DNA of 64,000 nt from a bacterium (lineage in GTDB: Bacteria; Auribacterota; JABMQX01): NCBI GenBank assembly GCA_030691545.1, contig JAUYEE010000115.1:1-64000 (forward strand). Direction: 5' to 3'. This document shows positions 29,689 through 38,602 of the stretch, piece by piece. The position numbers were made by a program, and so were the translations under genes. Under the pieces are notes generated by a model, which was not told the origin of the DNA, searched no databases, and worked only from the letters and a program-made list of their open reading frames with translations. Numbering within the stretch: position 1 is the first letter of the stretch; each line of letters opens with the position of its first letter.

Positions 29689-30738
29689 TCACCCCGGCTT
29701 GTCGGCCTGGAGTGCAGGGTCTTCCTCCTGGCGGGCGAGGGGAATCGTAACCCCAAGCCTCTCTACGACGGATCCCAAGGTTGAAGATTCCTCCTCGGAG
29801 GTGATCCTATCGAGTGCCGAACGCCTGTCGACCTGGCTGGTCCTCACCATGTTGGCCATTTCCCAGACGTAGGGATTAAAGCCGAATTGCCGCTTGTGAA
29901 CGAGGTTGGCGTAGGAGTTGAGGAGACAATTGGACGAGTTCGCGTCCAGCCCTTTGGGACGTCGCCAGCCCATAGGGGTTATCTCTTCCAGAATCTTATC
30001 TTCATCATATTCGTAAAAGGCGAGCGGGCTGGCGTTGTGCGGAAACTTTGACGGATCGTTGAAGTGTTTTTGCTCGAGAAAGTAAGGACGAATGTCGTCT
30101 CCAACGATCTCGTGCATAGGATCGTATAGTGTTCTCTGCATGCTGCGGAGCATCGCTGGGTTATGCTTGAATACAGATGAAACGGTCGGTGCCTGCCCCG
30201 GAGACCATCCGTAGCAAACAATCGGAATTTCCTTCTCGATAGAGAGTCTCAGCGCTCCGAACTTCACGAAGGCTATGCAAGACGTGCAAATGGTGCTTGC
30301 CCTTTCGAGCGTTTTTCTGGGGTAGAGTGTCCTCTCGGAGGCCGCCGCGAAAATCCTCCTGAGAACATCGAACCTCGGTTTGACCAACAAGTGGTCAACG
30401 CAAAGAGCATCACAGACTTTCCGAATATTGATATAGGTCTGATCCGGGATAAAACCGTTGTCCAGGGTTACGGCTAGAACCTTGAGATCGAGCTGTTTTC
30501 TCAGGAGGCTCAAGGTATATGAGCTGTCCTTGCCGCCGCTGTAGCACATAAGGGCGTCATAGGTCGAGAGGCCGCGGACCTCATCCACCAGTTGCTCGAA
30601 CTTCTCCCTCATCCGCTCCCTCTCAGCATCAAGACGTTCCTGTCCCCTGAAGGCCAGACAGAAGTTGCAGACACCGTCTTGGTCAAAGGTGATTCCGGGA
30701 AAGGTTTCCGGGAGAATGCATCGAATACATGTCGTCAT
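29689..30738 (-). CDS. PP-loop ATPase, N-acetyl sugar amidotransferase (WbpG/PseA)-like
   Basis: MTTCIRCILPETFPGITFDQDGVCNFC N-terminal Cys motif; YDALMCYSGGKDSSYTLSLLRKQL PP-loop. Confidence 0.78.
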   Translation of the reverse strand: MTTCIRCILPETFPGITFDQDGVCNFCLAFRGQERLDAERERMREKFEQLVDEVRGLSTYDALMCYSGGKDSSYTLSLLRKQLDLKVLAVTLDNGFIPDQTYINIRKVCDALCVDHLLVKPRFDVLRRIFAAASERTLYPRKTLERASTICTSCIAFVKFGALRLSIEKEIPIVCYGWSPGQAPTVSSVFKHNPAMLRSMQRTLYDPMHEIVGDDIRPYFLEQKHFNDPSKFPHNASPLAFYEYDEDKILEEITPMGWRRPKGLDANSSNCLLNSYANLVHKRQFGFNPYVWEMANMVRTSQVDRRSALDRITSEEESSTLGSVVERLGVTIPLARQEEDPALQADKPG

Positions 30739-30828
30739 CCGGGATTCCTTTGTGGTCTCAAATACACCCGCTCGAGTGGATCACACCCTCGATATAAGAA
30801 CTGCGAGGCGAAAAGAAGCGAGCTTCGT

Positions 30829-31848
30829 TCATGTGGCACTTCCAGGCTTCCAGTCGGGTGCGGGCGGCATGTGCCGGAACGTCTCGGTTGCCTTTCTCTT
30901 CGCATCGAAGTCCCTGAAGGCTCGCCGTGCCTGCTCTTCTGTCAAACCGCTGGCGGCTGTGATGTCCTCAAAGGAGACGTTATTGTCCTTCGCGTAGAGC
31001 AGAAGATCCAAGGTGTGGTACGCCAGACAGAAGTAGAACTCCTCGTCGCTGGTTTCGGACGTGAAGGTGTCTGGCGTGGGGGTTCTCTCGATGATTTCGC
31101 TGGGAATGTCGAGGTAGCGCGCCAGTTGATAGACTTGCGTTTTGTAAAGGTGCGCAATCGGTTCAATATCAACCCCACCGTCACCGTACTTGACAAAGAA
31201 ACCCTGGTCCACCTCCGTCCTATTTGTCGTGCCTGCGACAAGACGGTTCGATCGCTCCGCGAAGTAGTACAACTCGATCATTCTTGTGCGTTGCTTCATG
31301 TTTGAGGCAGCGACGATTCCGAGATAGTCGGATACGGACAGCCTTTTTGTCTTCGATTCGCCGTCACGTCCTGTGATCTTTAGCGAGTAAACATTGAAGC
31401 GGTCCCTCTCCAGCAGGTTTTGGGGCAGGACGAGCTTAAATGTGTAGCCCTCACCGTACTCAGGAAAAACCTTTCTGATAATCTGGTCTCTCCGGGTGTA
31501 AACTGCAAAGCTTTCAAGGTACGGAGTGACGTCAACTTCCTCAAAGCGAATGCCTAATCGCGATGCGTGTTTCTTGGCGTATTGGGCACTGGCTGGGCTG
31601 GATTCTCTTTCCGGAAGGATCAGGCCGAGAACCTGTTCGGCGCCCAAGGCCCTCACGCACAGAGCTGCCATGACCGCGGAATCAACCCCTCCGCTCATTC
31701 CCACGACAACTCCGCTCTTTTTGAAGTGTGTAAAGACCTGGCCGCAGATGAAGCCCTCGATCCTTCGGACTTCCTCCTCGCAGTCAATCTGCAGAACATC
31801 GGGGCCGAACTTACGGGAGGCGCCTGTAGTCATCCGCTCCCCTTTCAT
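30829..31848 (-). CDS. NAD synthase-family protein (ammonia-dependent type, no glutaminase domain)
   Basis: GVVVGMSGGVDSAVMAALCVRALGAEQVLGLILPERES; GIVAASNMKQRTRMIELYYFAERSNRLVAGTTNRTEVDQGFFVKYGDGGVDIEPIAHLYKTQVYQLARYL. Confidence 0.88.
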   Translation of the reverse strand: MKGERMTTGASRKFGPDVLQIDCEEEVRRIEGFICGQVFTHFKKSGVVVGMSGGVDSAVMAALCVRALGAEQVLGLILPERESSPASAQYAKKHASRLGIRFEEVDVTPYLESFAVYTRRDQIIRKVFPEYGEGYTFKLVLPQNLLERDRFNVYSLKITGRDGESKTKRLSVSDYLGIVAASNMKQRTRMIELYYFAERSNRLVAGTTNRTEVDQGFFVKYGDGGVDIEPIAHLYKTQVYQLARYLDIPSEIIERTPTPDTFTSETSDEEFYFCLAYHTLDLLLYAKDNNVSFEDITAASGLTEEQARRAFRDFDAKRKATETFRHMPPAPDWKPGSAT

Positions 31849-31849
31849 C

Positions 31850-33391
31850 TCACTTCAGGTTGGTCTTCTTAATTTTTCCAGAGCTTGTTTGTTCCAGGCT
31901 GTCTCGGAACTCGACGTACTTGGGAACCATGAAGTCCTCGAGATTCGCCCGACAGTATTTGAAAATGTCCTTTTCGGTCAACTGGGCTCCCTTCTTCGGA
32001 ACGACAAACGCCTTGACGGCCTGTCCTAGCACTTCGTCGGGAACGCCGATCACGGCGGCATGAAGAACGCCTGGAAGGGCATGAAGCACGTTCTCCACTT
32101 CTTTGGGGCTGACTTTCTCACCCCGGCTTTTGATGATGTCGTCCTTGCGCCCCACAAAGTACAGAAATCCTTCCTCATCCATTTTGAATAAGTCGCCGGT
32201 GTACAAGACCTTTTCCCAGGGATGAAGGCCGGGCTTGAGACATTTGGCGGTCTCTTCCGGGTTCTCCCAGTAGCCAACCATGACGTTGGCGCCCCTGACT
32301 ACAAGTTCTCCGACCGTGTCCGGGGTCGCGATCCTTTGTCCGTTATCGTCAATCAAGAAGACCTCTTCGTTCGGCATGCCCTTTCCCACTGATGCCGGTC
32401 GCCTGTCCAGCTCTTCCGGTGGCAGGTAGGAGACTCGTTTGCACTCCGTCAGTCCGTACATGGAATATAGGGTGGCTTTGGGAAATGTCTCCCGGATGCG
32501 GCGAATATGGTCAACAGGGAGAGCGGCGCCCGTGTTCGTGATGTAACGAAGGTCCTTGAAGTCGATTTTCCTAATATCTTCGAGCTGGAGAAGAATCGAG
32601 AATATGGTGGGGACACCGGGGAAGCCGGTCACTCTCTCTTGAAGCATAAGGTTGATTACTTTGTAAGGATACGTGAAGGACCTCTCCAAGACAAGCATCC
32701 CGCCAATCTTGAATGCCATGAGCATCTGGTAGAGCCCGTAGTCAAACGAAAGAGGCAACACGTTGAGGATGATGTCGGAAGGGATGTTCTCGAGATATTG
32801 GGTGATGGAGGTGGCAGCCGTCACCATGTTGAGATGCGTCAGGGTAACGCCTTTGGGATACCCTGTTGACCCTGAAGTGTAGATGATCGACGCCAGATCG
32901 ATGCTGATGCACTTTCTTGGCGGAGGTGCAGCAGGAGCGGCATCAAGAAACTCCTGAAGAGAGAAGCAATGCTCGGAATGAAATCTCCCGTTTTCCGGGT
33001 ACCCGTCCTTCAACACGAGGAACCGGAGGTCGGGCGTATCGGATGCGATTGACGACAAGAGGTTCGCCGCGTTTCTGTCGCTGATGATCCCCTTTGCGCG
33101 GCAGTTGTTAAGAATAAAACTGAGCTTGTCGGCTTTGGTCGTACGGTTCACCACCAGAAACACCGCGCCGGCTTTCAGGATGCCAGAGATGGATATGACG
33201 GTCTCGACAGAGTTATCCAGGAAGATGGCGACTCTGTCGCCCCGCTCCACCCCTGAATCAATTAGGGCGTTGGCCATCTTGTTCGCCAGGTCATCTATCT
33301 CACGATATGTTAGCCTCGAGCCCTCACAGACAAGGGCCACTTTGCCTGGCATTCTGCGGGCGCTGTCGGTCAGAAAATCATCTACCAGCAT
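31850..33391 (-). CDS. AMP-dependent acyl/aryl-CoA or ACP ligase
   Basis: ASIIYTSGSTGYPKGVTLTHLN; MYGLTECKRVSYLPPEEL; YTGDLFKMDEEGFLYFVGRKDDIIKSRGEKVSPKEVENVL; SGKIKKTNLK. Confidence 0.94.
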   Translation of the reverse strand: MLVDDFLTDSARRMPGKVALVCEGSRLTYREIDDLANKMANALIDSGVERGDRVAIFLDNSVETVISISGILKAGAVFLVVNRTTKADKLSFILNNCRAKGIISDRNAANLLSSIASDTPDLRFLVLKDGYPENGRFHSEHCFSLQEFLDAAPAAPPPRKCISIDLASIIYTSGSTGYPKGVTLTHLNMVTAATSITQYLENIPSDIILNVLPLSFDYGLYQMLMAFKIGGMLVLERSFTYPYKVINLMLQERVTGFPGVPTIFSILLQLEDIRKIDFKDLRYITNTGAALPVDHIRRIRETFPKATLYSMYGLTECKRVSYLPPEELDRRPASVGKGMPNEEVFLIDDNGQRIATPDTVGELVVRGANVMVGYWENPEETAKCLKPGLHPWEKVLYTGDLFKMDEEGFLYFVGRKDDIIKSRGEKVSPKEVENVLHALPGVLHAAVIGVPDEVLGQAVKAFVVPKKGAQLTEKDIFKYCRANLEDFMVPKYVEFRDSLEQTSSGKIKKTNLK

Positions 33392-33460
33392 GTTTCTCGT
33401 GCTCTTTGGAATCTTTGATGTAGCTGATCGGCCTTTCTACTCCAGTGAATACTCCGGGTC

Positions 33461-33739
33461 TCAGGCGATTTCTGAAGCGAGAGCTTTCTTTCTCCTGACG
33501 TAAGCCGCAACATTGCTTATGGAGTTGAGGTTTTCAGGAACCAGTTCCTCGTCGGCCACGGAAACTCCGAGATTCTCCTCGATGAAACCGACAAGTTCGA
33601 GAACCCCTGTTGAATCAATGATCCCATTTTCGAGAAATGAATCATCGTTCTTCAACTTTCCCGGATTCGCGCCCATCATGAAGTTTTCGACGATGAATTG
33701 TCTGACCTGTTCCTCGACTGCCATCTGCCGACCTTCCAT
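33461..33739 (-). CDS. acyl carrier protein
   Basis: 92 aa; VRQFIVENFMMG...DSFLENGIIDSTGVLELVGFIEENLGVSVADEELVPENLNSI. DST replaces the usual DSL at the phosphopantetheine Ser. Confidence 0.88.
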   Translation of the reverse strand: MEGRQMAVEEQVRQFIVENFMMGANPGKLKNDDSFLENGIIDSTGVLELVGFIEENLGVSVADEELVPENLNSISNVAAYVRRKKALASEIA

Positions 33740-33953
33740 TCCGGGGGTGAACGTTTCGCTTTCTCTCCCTTACACAGCTCCGCCCTCTCGATTACATCCC
33801 CGAGTCTTCAGGATGGGGAACGCAATCTACGAGGCCTTTCAACCTGCGAATGAGACTAAAAGCCGCTACGCCAAGAACCGAATTTGCACTGAGCCTGGCG
33901 AAGTGGAATCGCGCAGGTCGATCCCTGCCGAATCGTCCCGCCTTAGCTGGGAG

Positions 33954-34154
33954 TTAGAAGAGGGCCTCGTGAAACGATATGAGGCGCCCCACGTCCTCTT
34001 TGAAATACACCCGCCAGCCGCGCCAGTCTTTTTTGGGAGCAGGAACCTTGCCAGCTTCCTCCCACCGCCGGATCGTCTTCGCGCTGACGCCAACAACCTT
34101 CGCCGCCTGCGTCACCGTCAATCTATGGTTTTTTTCAATCTCTTCGATTTCCAT
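33954..34154 (-). CDS. small MerR/excisionase-type helix-turn-helix DNA-binding protein
   Basis: 66 aa; RLTVTQAAKVVGVSAKTIRRWEEAGKVPAPKKDWRGWRVYFKEDVGRLI; AGAGGAAG just upstream of ATG. Confidence 0.8.
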   Translation of the reverse strand: MEIEEIEKNHRLTVTQAAKVVGVSAKTIRRWEEAGKVPAPKKDWRGWRVYFKEDVGRLISFHEALF

Positions 34155-34201
34155 CTTCCTCTACATGCGTGGCATGCTGAATCCCACCCGATGTTGGACA
34201 T

Positions 34202-34231
34202 ATTATCCCAAAGACTGACGAACAATGTCAA
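34202..34231 (-). promoter_or_regulatory. putative sigma70-type promoter for the HTH gene / polysaccharide locus
   Basis: Reverse strand TTGACA (34226-34231) - 18 nt - GATAAT (34202-34207), 48 bp upstream of the HTH start codon. Confidence 0.65.
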
Positions 34232-34257
34232 GCAAGTCCTGTACCAACGTGAGTTGA

Positions 34258-34279
34258 CATCATGAAACACAACATGATG
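34258..34279. promoter_or_regulatory. perfect inverted repeat CATCATG-aaacacaa-CATGATG, possible operator
   Basis: 7-bp perfect arms, 26 bp upstream of the putative -35. Confidence 0.45.
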
Positions 34280-34829
34280 CAGTAATCTTCTGCACAACAG
34301 TCAATTACAACAATAACCTATCTCAAATGCCATCTGCCGGTGCCCCTTCTTCCATAAACATATGTTGCGGAAAATCAACAAAAGCAGAATGGAGCAACCA
34401 TAGGACAACTCTCGTTTTCAATCACTCAGTGCTCTGGTTTGTGAATTAGGTGAAATCTGGGGCAACTCAAACCTTGCAACAACCTGCCACTGAGCCAGTA
34501 ACACACGGAGACAACAACGAGAAACCGCTCCGCTCTCACCTTTCGAACACCTCTGCGTGAATTTCGTGATGAACATCGTTTTCCCAGAAGTTTCGAAGTC
34601 TTGGCACGCTACAGGGAGACGCTGCTCCATGTGCCAGAACTCATTCGCCCCCTACACGGCACAGCACTTAACAGTCGTCACCCCGGTCACCCGTTGCGGA
34701 CAATCAACACGTCCGACCTTGGCAGAACTTGGCCCTGGGCGACACCATCCGTGGAGAGTTGTTAGCGACTGCAAGTCGGCTGGACAGGAGCGTTCAGGGC
34801 ATGGAGCGGTCAAGGGCGACTTGAATCAT

Positions 34830-35115
34830 TCGAGTCCCGGTGACAAGTACGTGACAAAGCGACGTCGAAACAGGCGAGGAAAACAGAAACAGACGAAAGC
34901 GAAACTGGCGATGTAATTGCCTGCAATGGCTGAACTTGGCGACTGCTTCTCTTCGGTGCTTGGGCTCGGTGTGAAGGTGAATGGCCGTTGTCGTGATGCT
35001 CGAATGCCCCATGAGATCCTTAACCGTTTGAATGTCCACACCGCTCATAACCAAGTGACTCCCGTACGTGTGCCTCAGAACGTGGGGCGAGAGAATTGGA
35101 AGCATCTGAATAGCG
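34830..35115 (-). pseudogene. tyrosine recombinase/integrase C-terminal remnant
   Basis: ORF 34794..35177 contains LSPHVLRHTYGSHLVMSGVDIQTVKDLMGHSSITTTAIHLHTEPKHRREAVAKF (HxLRHT and LGH-type boxes). The catalytic Tyr position reads His (TTTAIHLH versus the usual TTxxYxH). N-terminal part missing. Confidence 0.82.
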
Positions 35116-35146
35116 TAACTTGTTGTATAGATGATAGAAATGAAAA

Positions 35147-35220
35147 TGGGCCAGGTAGGACTCGAACCTACGACCAACGGATTATGAGTCCGCCGCTCTG
35201 ACCGACTGAGCTACTGGCCC
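35147..35220 (-). tRNA. tRNA with CAU anticodon (Ile2/lysidine type or elongator Met)
   Basis: Reverse strand GGGCCAGTAGCTCAGTCGGTCAGAGCGGCGGACTCATAATCCGTTGGTCGTAGGTTCGAGTCCTACCTGGCCCA: 7-bp acceptor stem GGGCCAG/CTGGCCC, D-arm, anticodon loop CTCATAA, T-arm GGTTCGAGTCC. Confidence 0.95.
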
Positions 35221-35637
35221 CTGCTCTTTCGGGGAAAAGCAATGACGCGGTCGCCCCCCCCTGAAATTACTCACGACCGCCGTTTCCTTTATACCTGAGG
35301 ATGCGAGGTGAGACAAGAGTTTTCGCATGGGCAGCGTTACCTCGTGGAAGATGCGCCGCCAGGCAGAAGGATTCCCCGACGGGTCTGTGTTATGATAAGA
35401 GCCGTTGCTCGACAGCGAATGGCTGCGGGCTTATCATCTCACTTTGGCAGGAGGGGGCGAACATGCGGCGGAACGTGCGACGTAAAATGGCAACGATGCG
35501 ACCGGGGTGAGCGCGGTGCCCTGAGGGACAAGACTCGATCCGCTCGCGGCGGAAAGAATGGATGTGTCAGACTGCCGGGTCAACCGTTTCGGCCCGTCAA
35601 TCTCAGCACCTGAAAGCGACAGAGGAAAGGAACACTG

Positions 35638-37374
35638 ATGATGTCAGACGGGAGCAAGAAGCCTTACGCTGTGGAAGTCCGCCTGAACAGACGGAAGTTG
35701 CTGGGGACGATGGCCGCAGGCGCAGCAACTCTGGTGCTCCCGTGTCGTCGCGCCAGGGCGGAAAACGCGCAGGCGCCTCGCCGTCCGAACATTGTCCTGA
35801 TTATCGCGGATGACCAGGGGTATGGGGACATAGGTTGTCATGGAAACGAGAAGATTCGCACGCCGAACCTCGATCGTCTCGCAAGAGAGAGTGTCGAGTT
35901 CACGCAGTTCTATGTTTCGCCGGTTTGTTCGCCGACTCGGGCCTCCCTGATGACGGGGCGATACAACTACCGGACAGGGGTTGTGGATACGTACCTCGGT
36001 CGCTCGATGATGCACCCGGACGAGGTGACCCTCGCCGAGATACTTGCCAAAGCGGGTTACCGCACGGGGATTTTCGGCAAATGGCATCTGGGCGACAATT
36101 ACCCCATGCGGCCCATTGACCAGGGTTTTCAGGAGGCGCTGGTTCACAAAGGAGGCGGCATTGGGCAACCGTCCGATCCTCCGGGCGGCAACAGCTATTT
36201 CGACCCGATCCTCCAGCACAATGGAGTGCAGGAGAAGTTCAGCGGTTATTGCACGGATGTCTTCACCGGCGCCGCCATGCGGTTCATTGAAGACAGCCGC
36301 CATCATCCCTTTTTCGTTTACCTCGCTACAAACGCGCCGCACACTCCTCTCCAGATAAGCGAGTCCTACGTTTCGCCCTACCTGGAGATGGGGCTGGACG
36401 AAACCACGGCAAAAGTGTACGGAATGGTCGCGAATATTGATGAGAACGTGGGGCGCTTGCTGGCGGGACTGAAGAAGTCGGGGCTCGAGGAGAACACGAT
36501 CGTCATTTTTCTGACAGACAACGGGCCCCAGCAGGAGCGATACAATTGCGGTTTGCGCGGGCGAAAAGGAACCGTCTATGAGGGCGGCATACGCGTGCCG
36601 TGTTTCGTGCGATGGCCAGCGATGCTTAAGTCCGGGCGGAACATTGACAGGATCGCGGCCCACATTGACATTCTTGCCACGCTTCTCGATGCCTGCGGCG
36701 TGGCAATACCTGGCGGGCTGCTCCTCGACGGAGTCAGTCTACTGCCGCTGCTTCGGGGTCAGAATGTTCCGTGGCCTGACCGGACGCTTTTCTTCCAGTG
36801 GCATCGCGGGGATGTGCCCGAGCTTTATCGAGCCTGTGCGGCTCGCTCCCAGAGATACAAGCTCGTCAATGGAAAAGAGCTTTACGACACTGCCACAGAC
36901 CCGGGCGAAACGAATGATATCGCGGCGACGCATCCCGATATCGTGGAACGGTTGCTCGCCGCGTATGAGAAATGGTTCCGCGACGTGTCTGCAACCCGCG
37001 GATACGACCCGCCGAGAATCTATCTGGGGACGCGGTTCGAGAATCCCGTCACGCTCACTCGCCAGGATTGGCGAGGGCCCCGCGCGGGCTGGGGAAATGA
37101 CTCGCTGGGCCACTGGGAGGTTTTTGTGCAACAGGCTGGCGATTGCGCGGTCACGCTCCGGTTCGCCCCGACGCGAGCAGAGACAGCCGTTCACTTCAAG
37201 CTGGGTAACGTCAACCTGAGCCAAACAGTCAAGACAGGCTCGGAGACGTGCAGGTTCGACTCCGTTCGGCTTGAAACGGGGGAAGTCCGACTCGAAGCCT
37301 GGCTGGGAAGCGGAGAGAAAAGCGTGGGCGTTTCGTATGTGGACGTAGAGAGGCTGGATGGACGTGGGCAATGA
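35638..37374 (+). CDS. arylsulfatase-type sulfatase with Tat-like leader
   Basis: RPNIVLIIADDQGYGDIGCHGN; formylglycine motif CSPTRASLMTGRY; LNRRKLLGTMAAGAATLVLP leader. Confidence 0.95.
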   Translation: MMSDGSKKPYAVEVRLNRRKLLGTMAAGAATLVLPCRRARAENAQAPRRPNIVLIIADDQGYGDIGCHGNEKIRTPNLDRLARESVEFTQFYVSPVCSPTRASLMTGRYNYRTGVVDTYLGRSMMHPDEVTLAEILAKAGYRTGIFGKWHLGDNYPMRPIDQGFQEALVHKGGGIGQPSDPPGGNSYFDPILQHNGVQEKFSGYCTDVFTGAAMRFIEDSRHHPFFVYLATNAPHTPLQISESYVSPYLEMGLDETTAKVYGMVANIDENVGRLLAGLKKSGLEENTIVIFLTDNGPQQERYNCGLRGRKGTVYEGGIRVPCFVRWPAMLKSGRNIDRIAAHIDILATLLDACGVAIPGGLLLDGVSLLPLLRGQNVPWPDRTLFFQWHRGDVPELYRACAARSQRYKLVNGKELYDTATDPGETNDIAATHPDIVERLLAAYEKWFRDVSATRGYDPPRIYLGTRFENPVTLTRQDWRGPRAGWGNDSLGHWEVFVQQAGDCAVTLRFAPTRAETAVHFKLGNVNLSQTVKTGSETCRFDSVRLETGEVRLEAWLGSGEKSVGVSYVDVERLDGRGQ

Positions 37375-37392
37375 CGAGAGGAGGCAGGAGAG

Positions 37393-38586
37393 ATGTCCTG
37401 GACAATGAAAAATCATCTCCGCGAACAAATCGCTCGGATAGAAAGAGACGGGCTTTATAAGAACGAGCGAGTCATTACCAGCCCGCAGCATGCGCACATC
37501 CGGGTCGAGGACCGCACAGCGTCCCGCGAAGTGCTGAACATGTGCGCCAACAACTATCTTGGACTGGCGAACCATCCGGAACTGATTCAGGCGGCGAAAG
37601 AGGGTCTCGACCGCTGGGGCTATGGCCTGGCGTCGGTTCGATTCATCTGTGGAACGCAGCAGGTCCACAAGCTTCTTGAGGACAAGCTCTCCGACTTTCT
37701 CGGGACCGAAGACACGATCCTGTACACCTCCTGTTTCGACGCCAATGGCGGATTGTTTGAGACCCTTCTTTCCGAGGAAGACTGCGTGATAAGTGACGAA
37801 CTCAACCATGCGAGCATCATTGACGGCATCCGCTTGTGCAAAGCCAAGCGGCTTCGCTATCGAAACCGCGACATGGGTGAGCTGGAAAGGCGACTCCAAG
37901 AGTCTCAAGACGCTCGCTTCCGCATGATCGCCACTGATGGGGTTTTTTCCATGGATGGGGCGATTGCGAGATTGCGCGAGATATGCGATCTGGCCGACAA
38001 CTATGCCGCCCTGGTCATGGTGGACGATTCGCACGGCGTTGGCGTCCTCGGTGAGTCCGGCCGAGGCACCCACGAACACTGCGGCGTCATGGGACGCGTG
38101 GACATCCTTACGGGAACTCTGGGCAAAGCCCTCGGCGGAGCCAGCGGCGGATACACCAGCGGCAGAAAAGAGATTGTGGAACTGCTTCGCCAGCGTTCGC
38201 GGCCGTATCTGTTCTCGAACACCGTGGCGCCAGCCATAGTGGCGGCGTCTCTGAAGGGTTTGGACATTCTGATGTCTTCGGATAGTCTGAGAACTCGGCT
38301 CAGAGAGAACACACGGCGGTTCCGCGAGAAAATGACGGCCTGCGGATTTGAGATTAAGCCGGGGGAGCATCCCATCGTACCGATCATGCTCGGCGACGCG
38401 GTCCTCGCACAGCGAATGGCCGCCAGAATGTTGGAGAAAGGGGTTTGCGTCATAGGATTCTTCTATCCGGTTGTTCCCGAAGGCACAGCCCGTATCCGCG
38501 TCCAGTTATCCGCCGCCCACTCCCAGCAAGATATTGATTTCGCCGTCGAGATGTTCAAAGAAGTGAAGGACGAATTTGGCATCTGA
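37393..38586 (+). CDS. kbl: glycine C-acetyltransferase / 2-amino-3-ketobutyrate CoA ligase
   Basis: [54 protein letters not shown]. Immediately followed by tdh. Confidence 0.95.
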   Translation: MSWTMKNHLREQIARIERDGLYKNERVITSPQHAHIRVEDRTASREVLNMCANNYLGLANHPELIQAAKEGLDRWGYGLASVRFICGTQQVHKLLEDKLSDFLGTEDTILYTSCFDANGGLFETLLSEEDCVISDELNHASIIDGIRLCKAKRLRYRNRDMGELERRLQESQDARFRMIATDGVFSMDGAIARLREICDLADNYAALVMVDDSHGVGVLGESGRGTHEHCGVMGRVDILTGTLGKALGGASGGYTSGRKEIVELLRQRSRPYLFSNTVAPAIVAASLKGLDILMSSDSLRTRLRENTRRFREKMTACGFEIKPGEHPIVPIMLGDAVLAQRMAARMLEKGVCVIGFFYPVVPEGTARIRVQLSAAHSQQDIDFAVEMFKEVKDEFGI

Positions 38587-38602
38587 AGCGGAAGGATTCC
38601 GA

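Noticed and set aside
34794-35177. Functional integrase gene
   Set aside because: Only the C-terminal third is present, catalytic Tyr is replaced, and the first residues of the ORF are translated tRNA.
36739-38370. 543-aa minus-strand ORF antisense to sulfatase/kbl
   Set aside because: Shadow ORF from GC-rich codon bias; the sense strand has clear sulfatase and Kbl motifs and the antisense protein has none.
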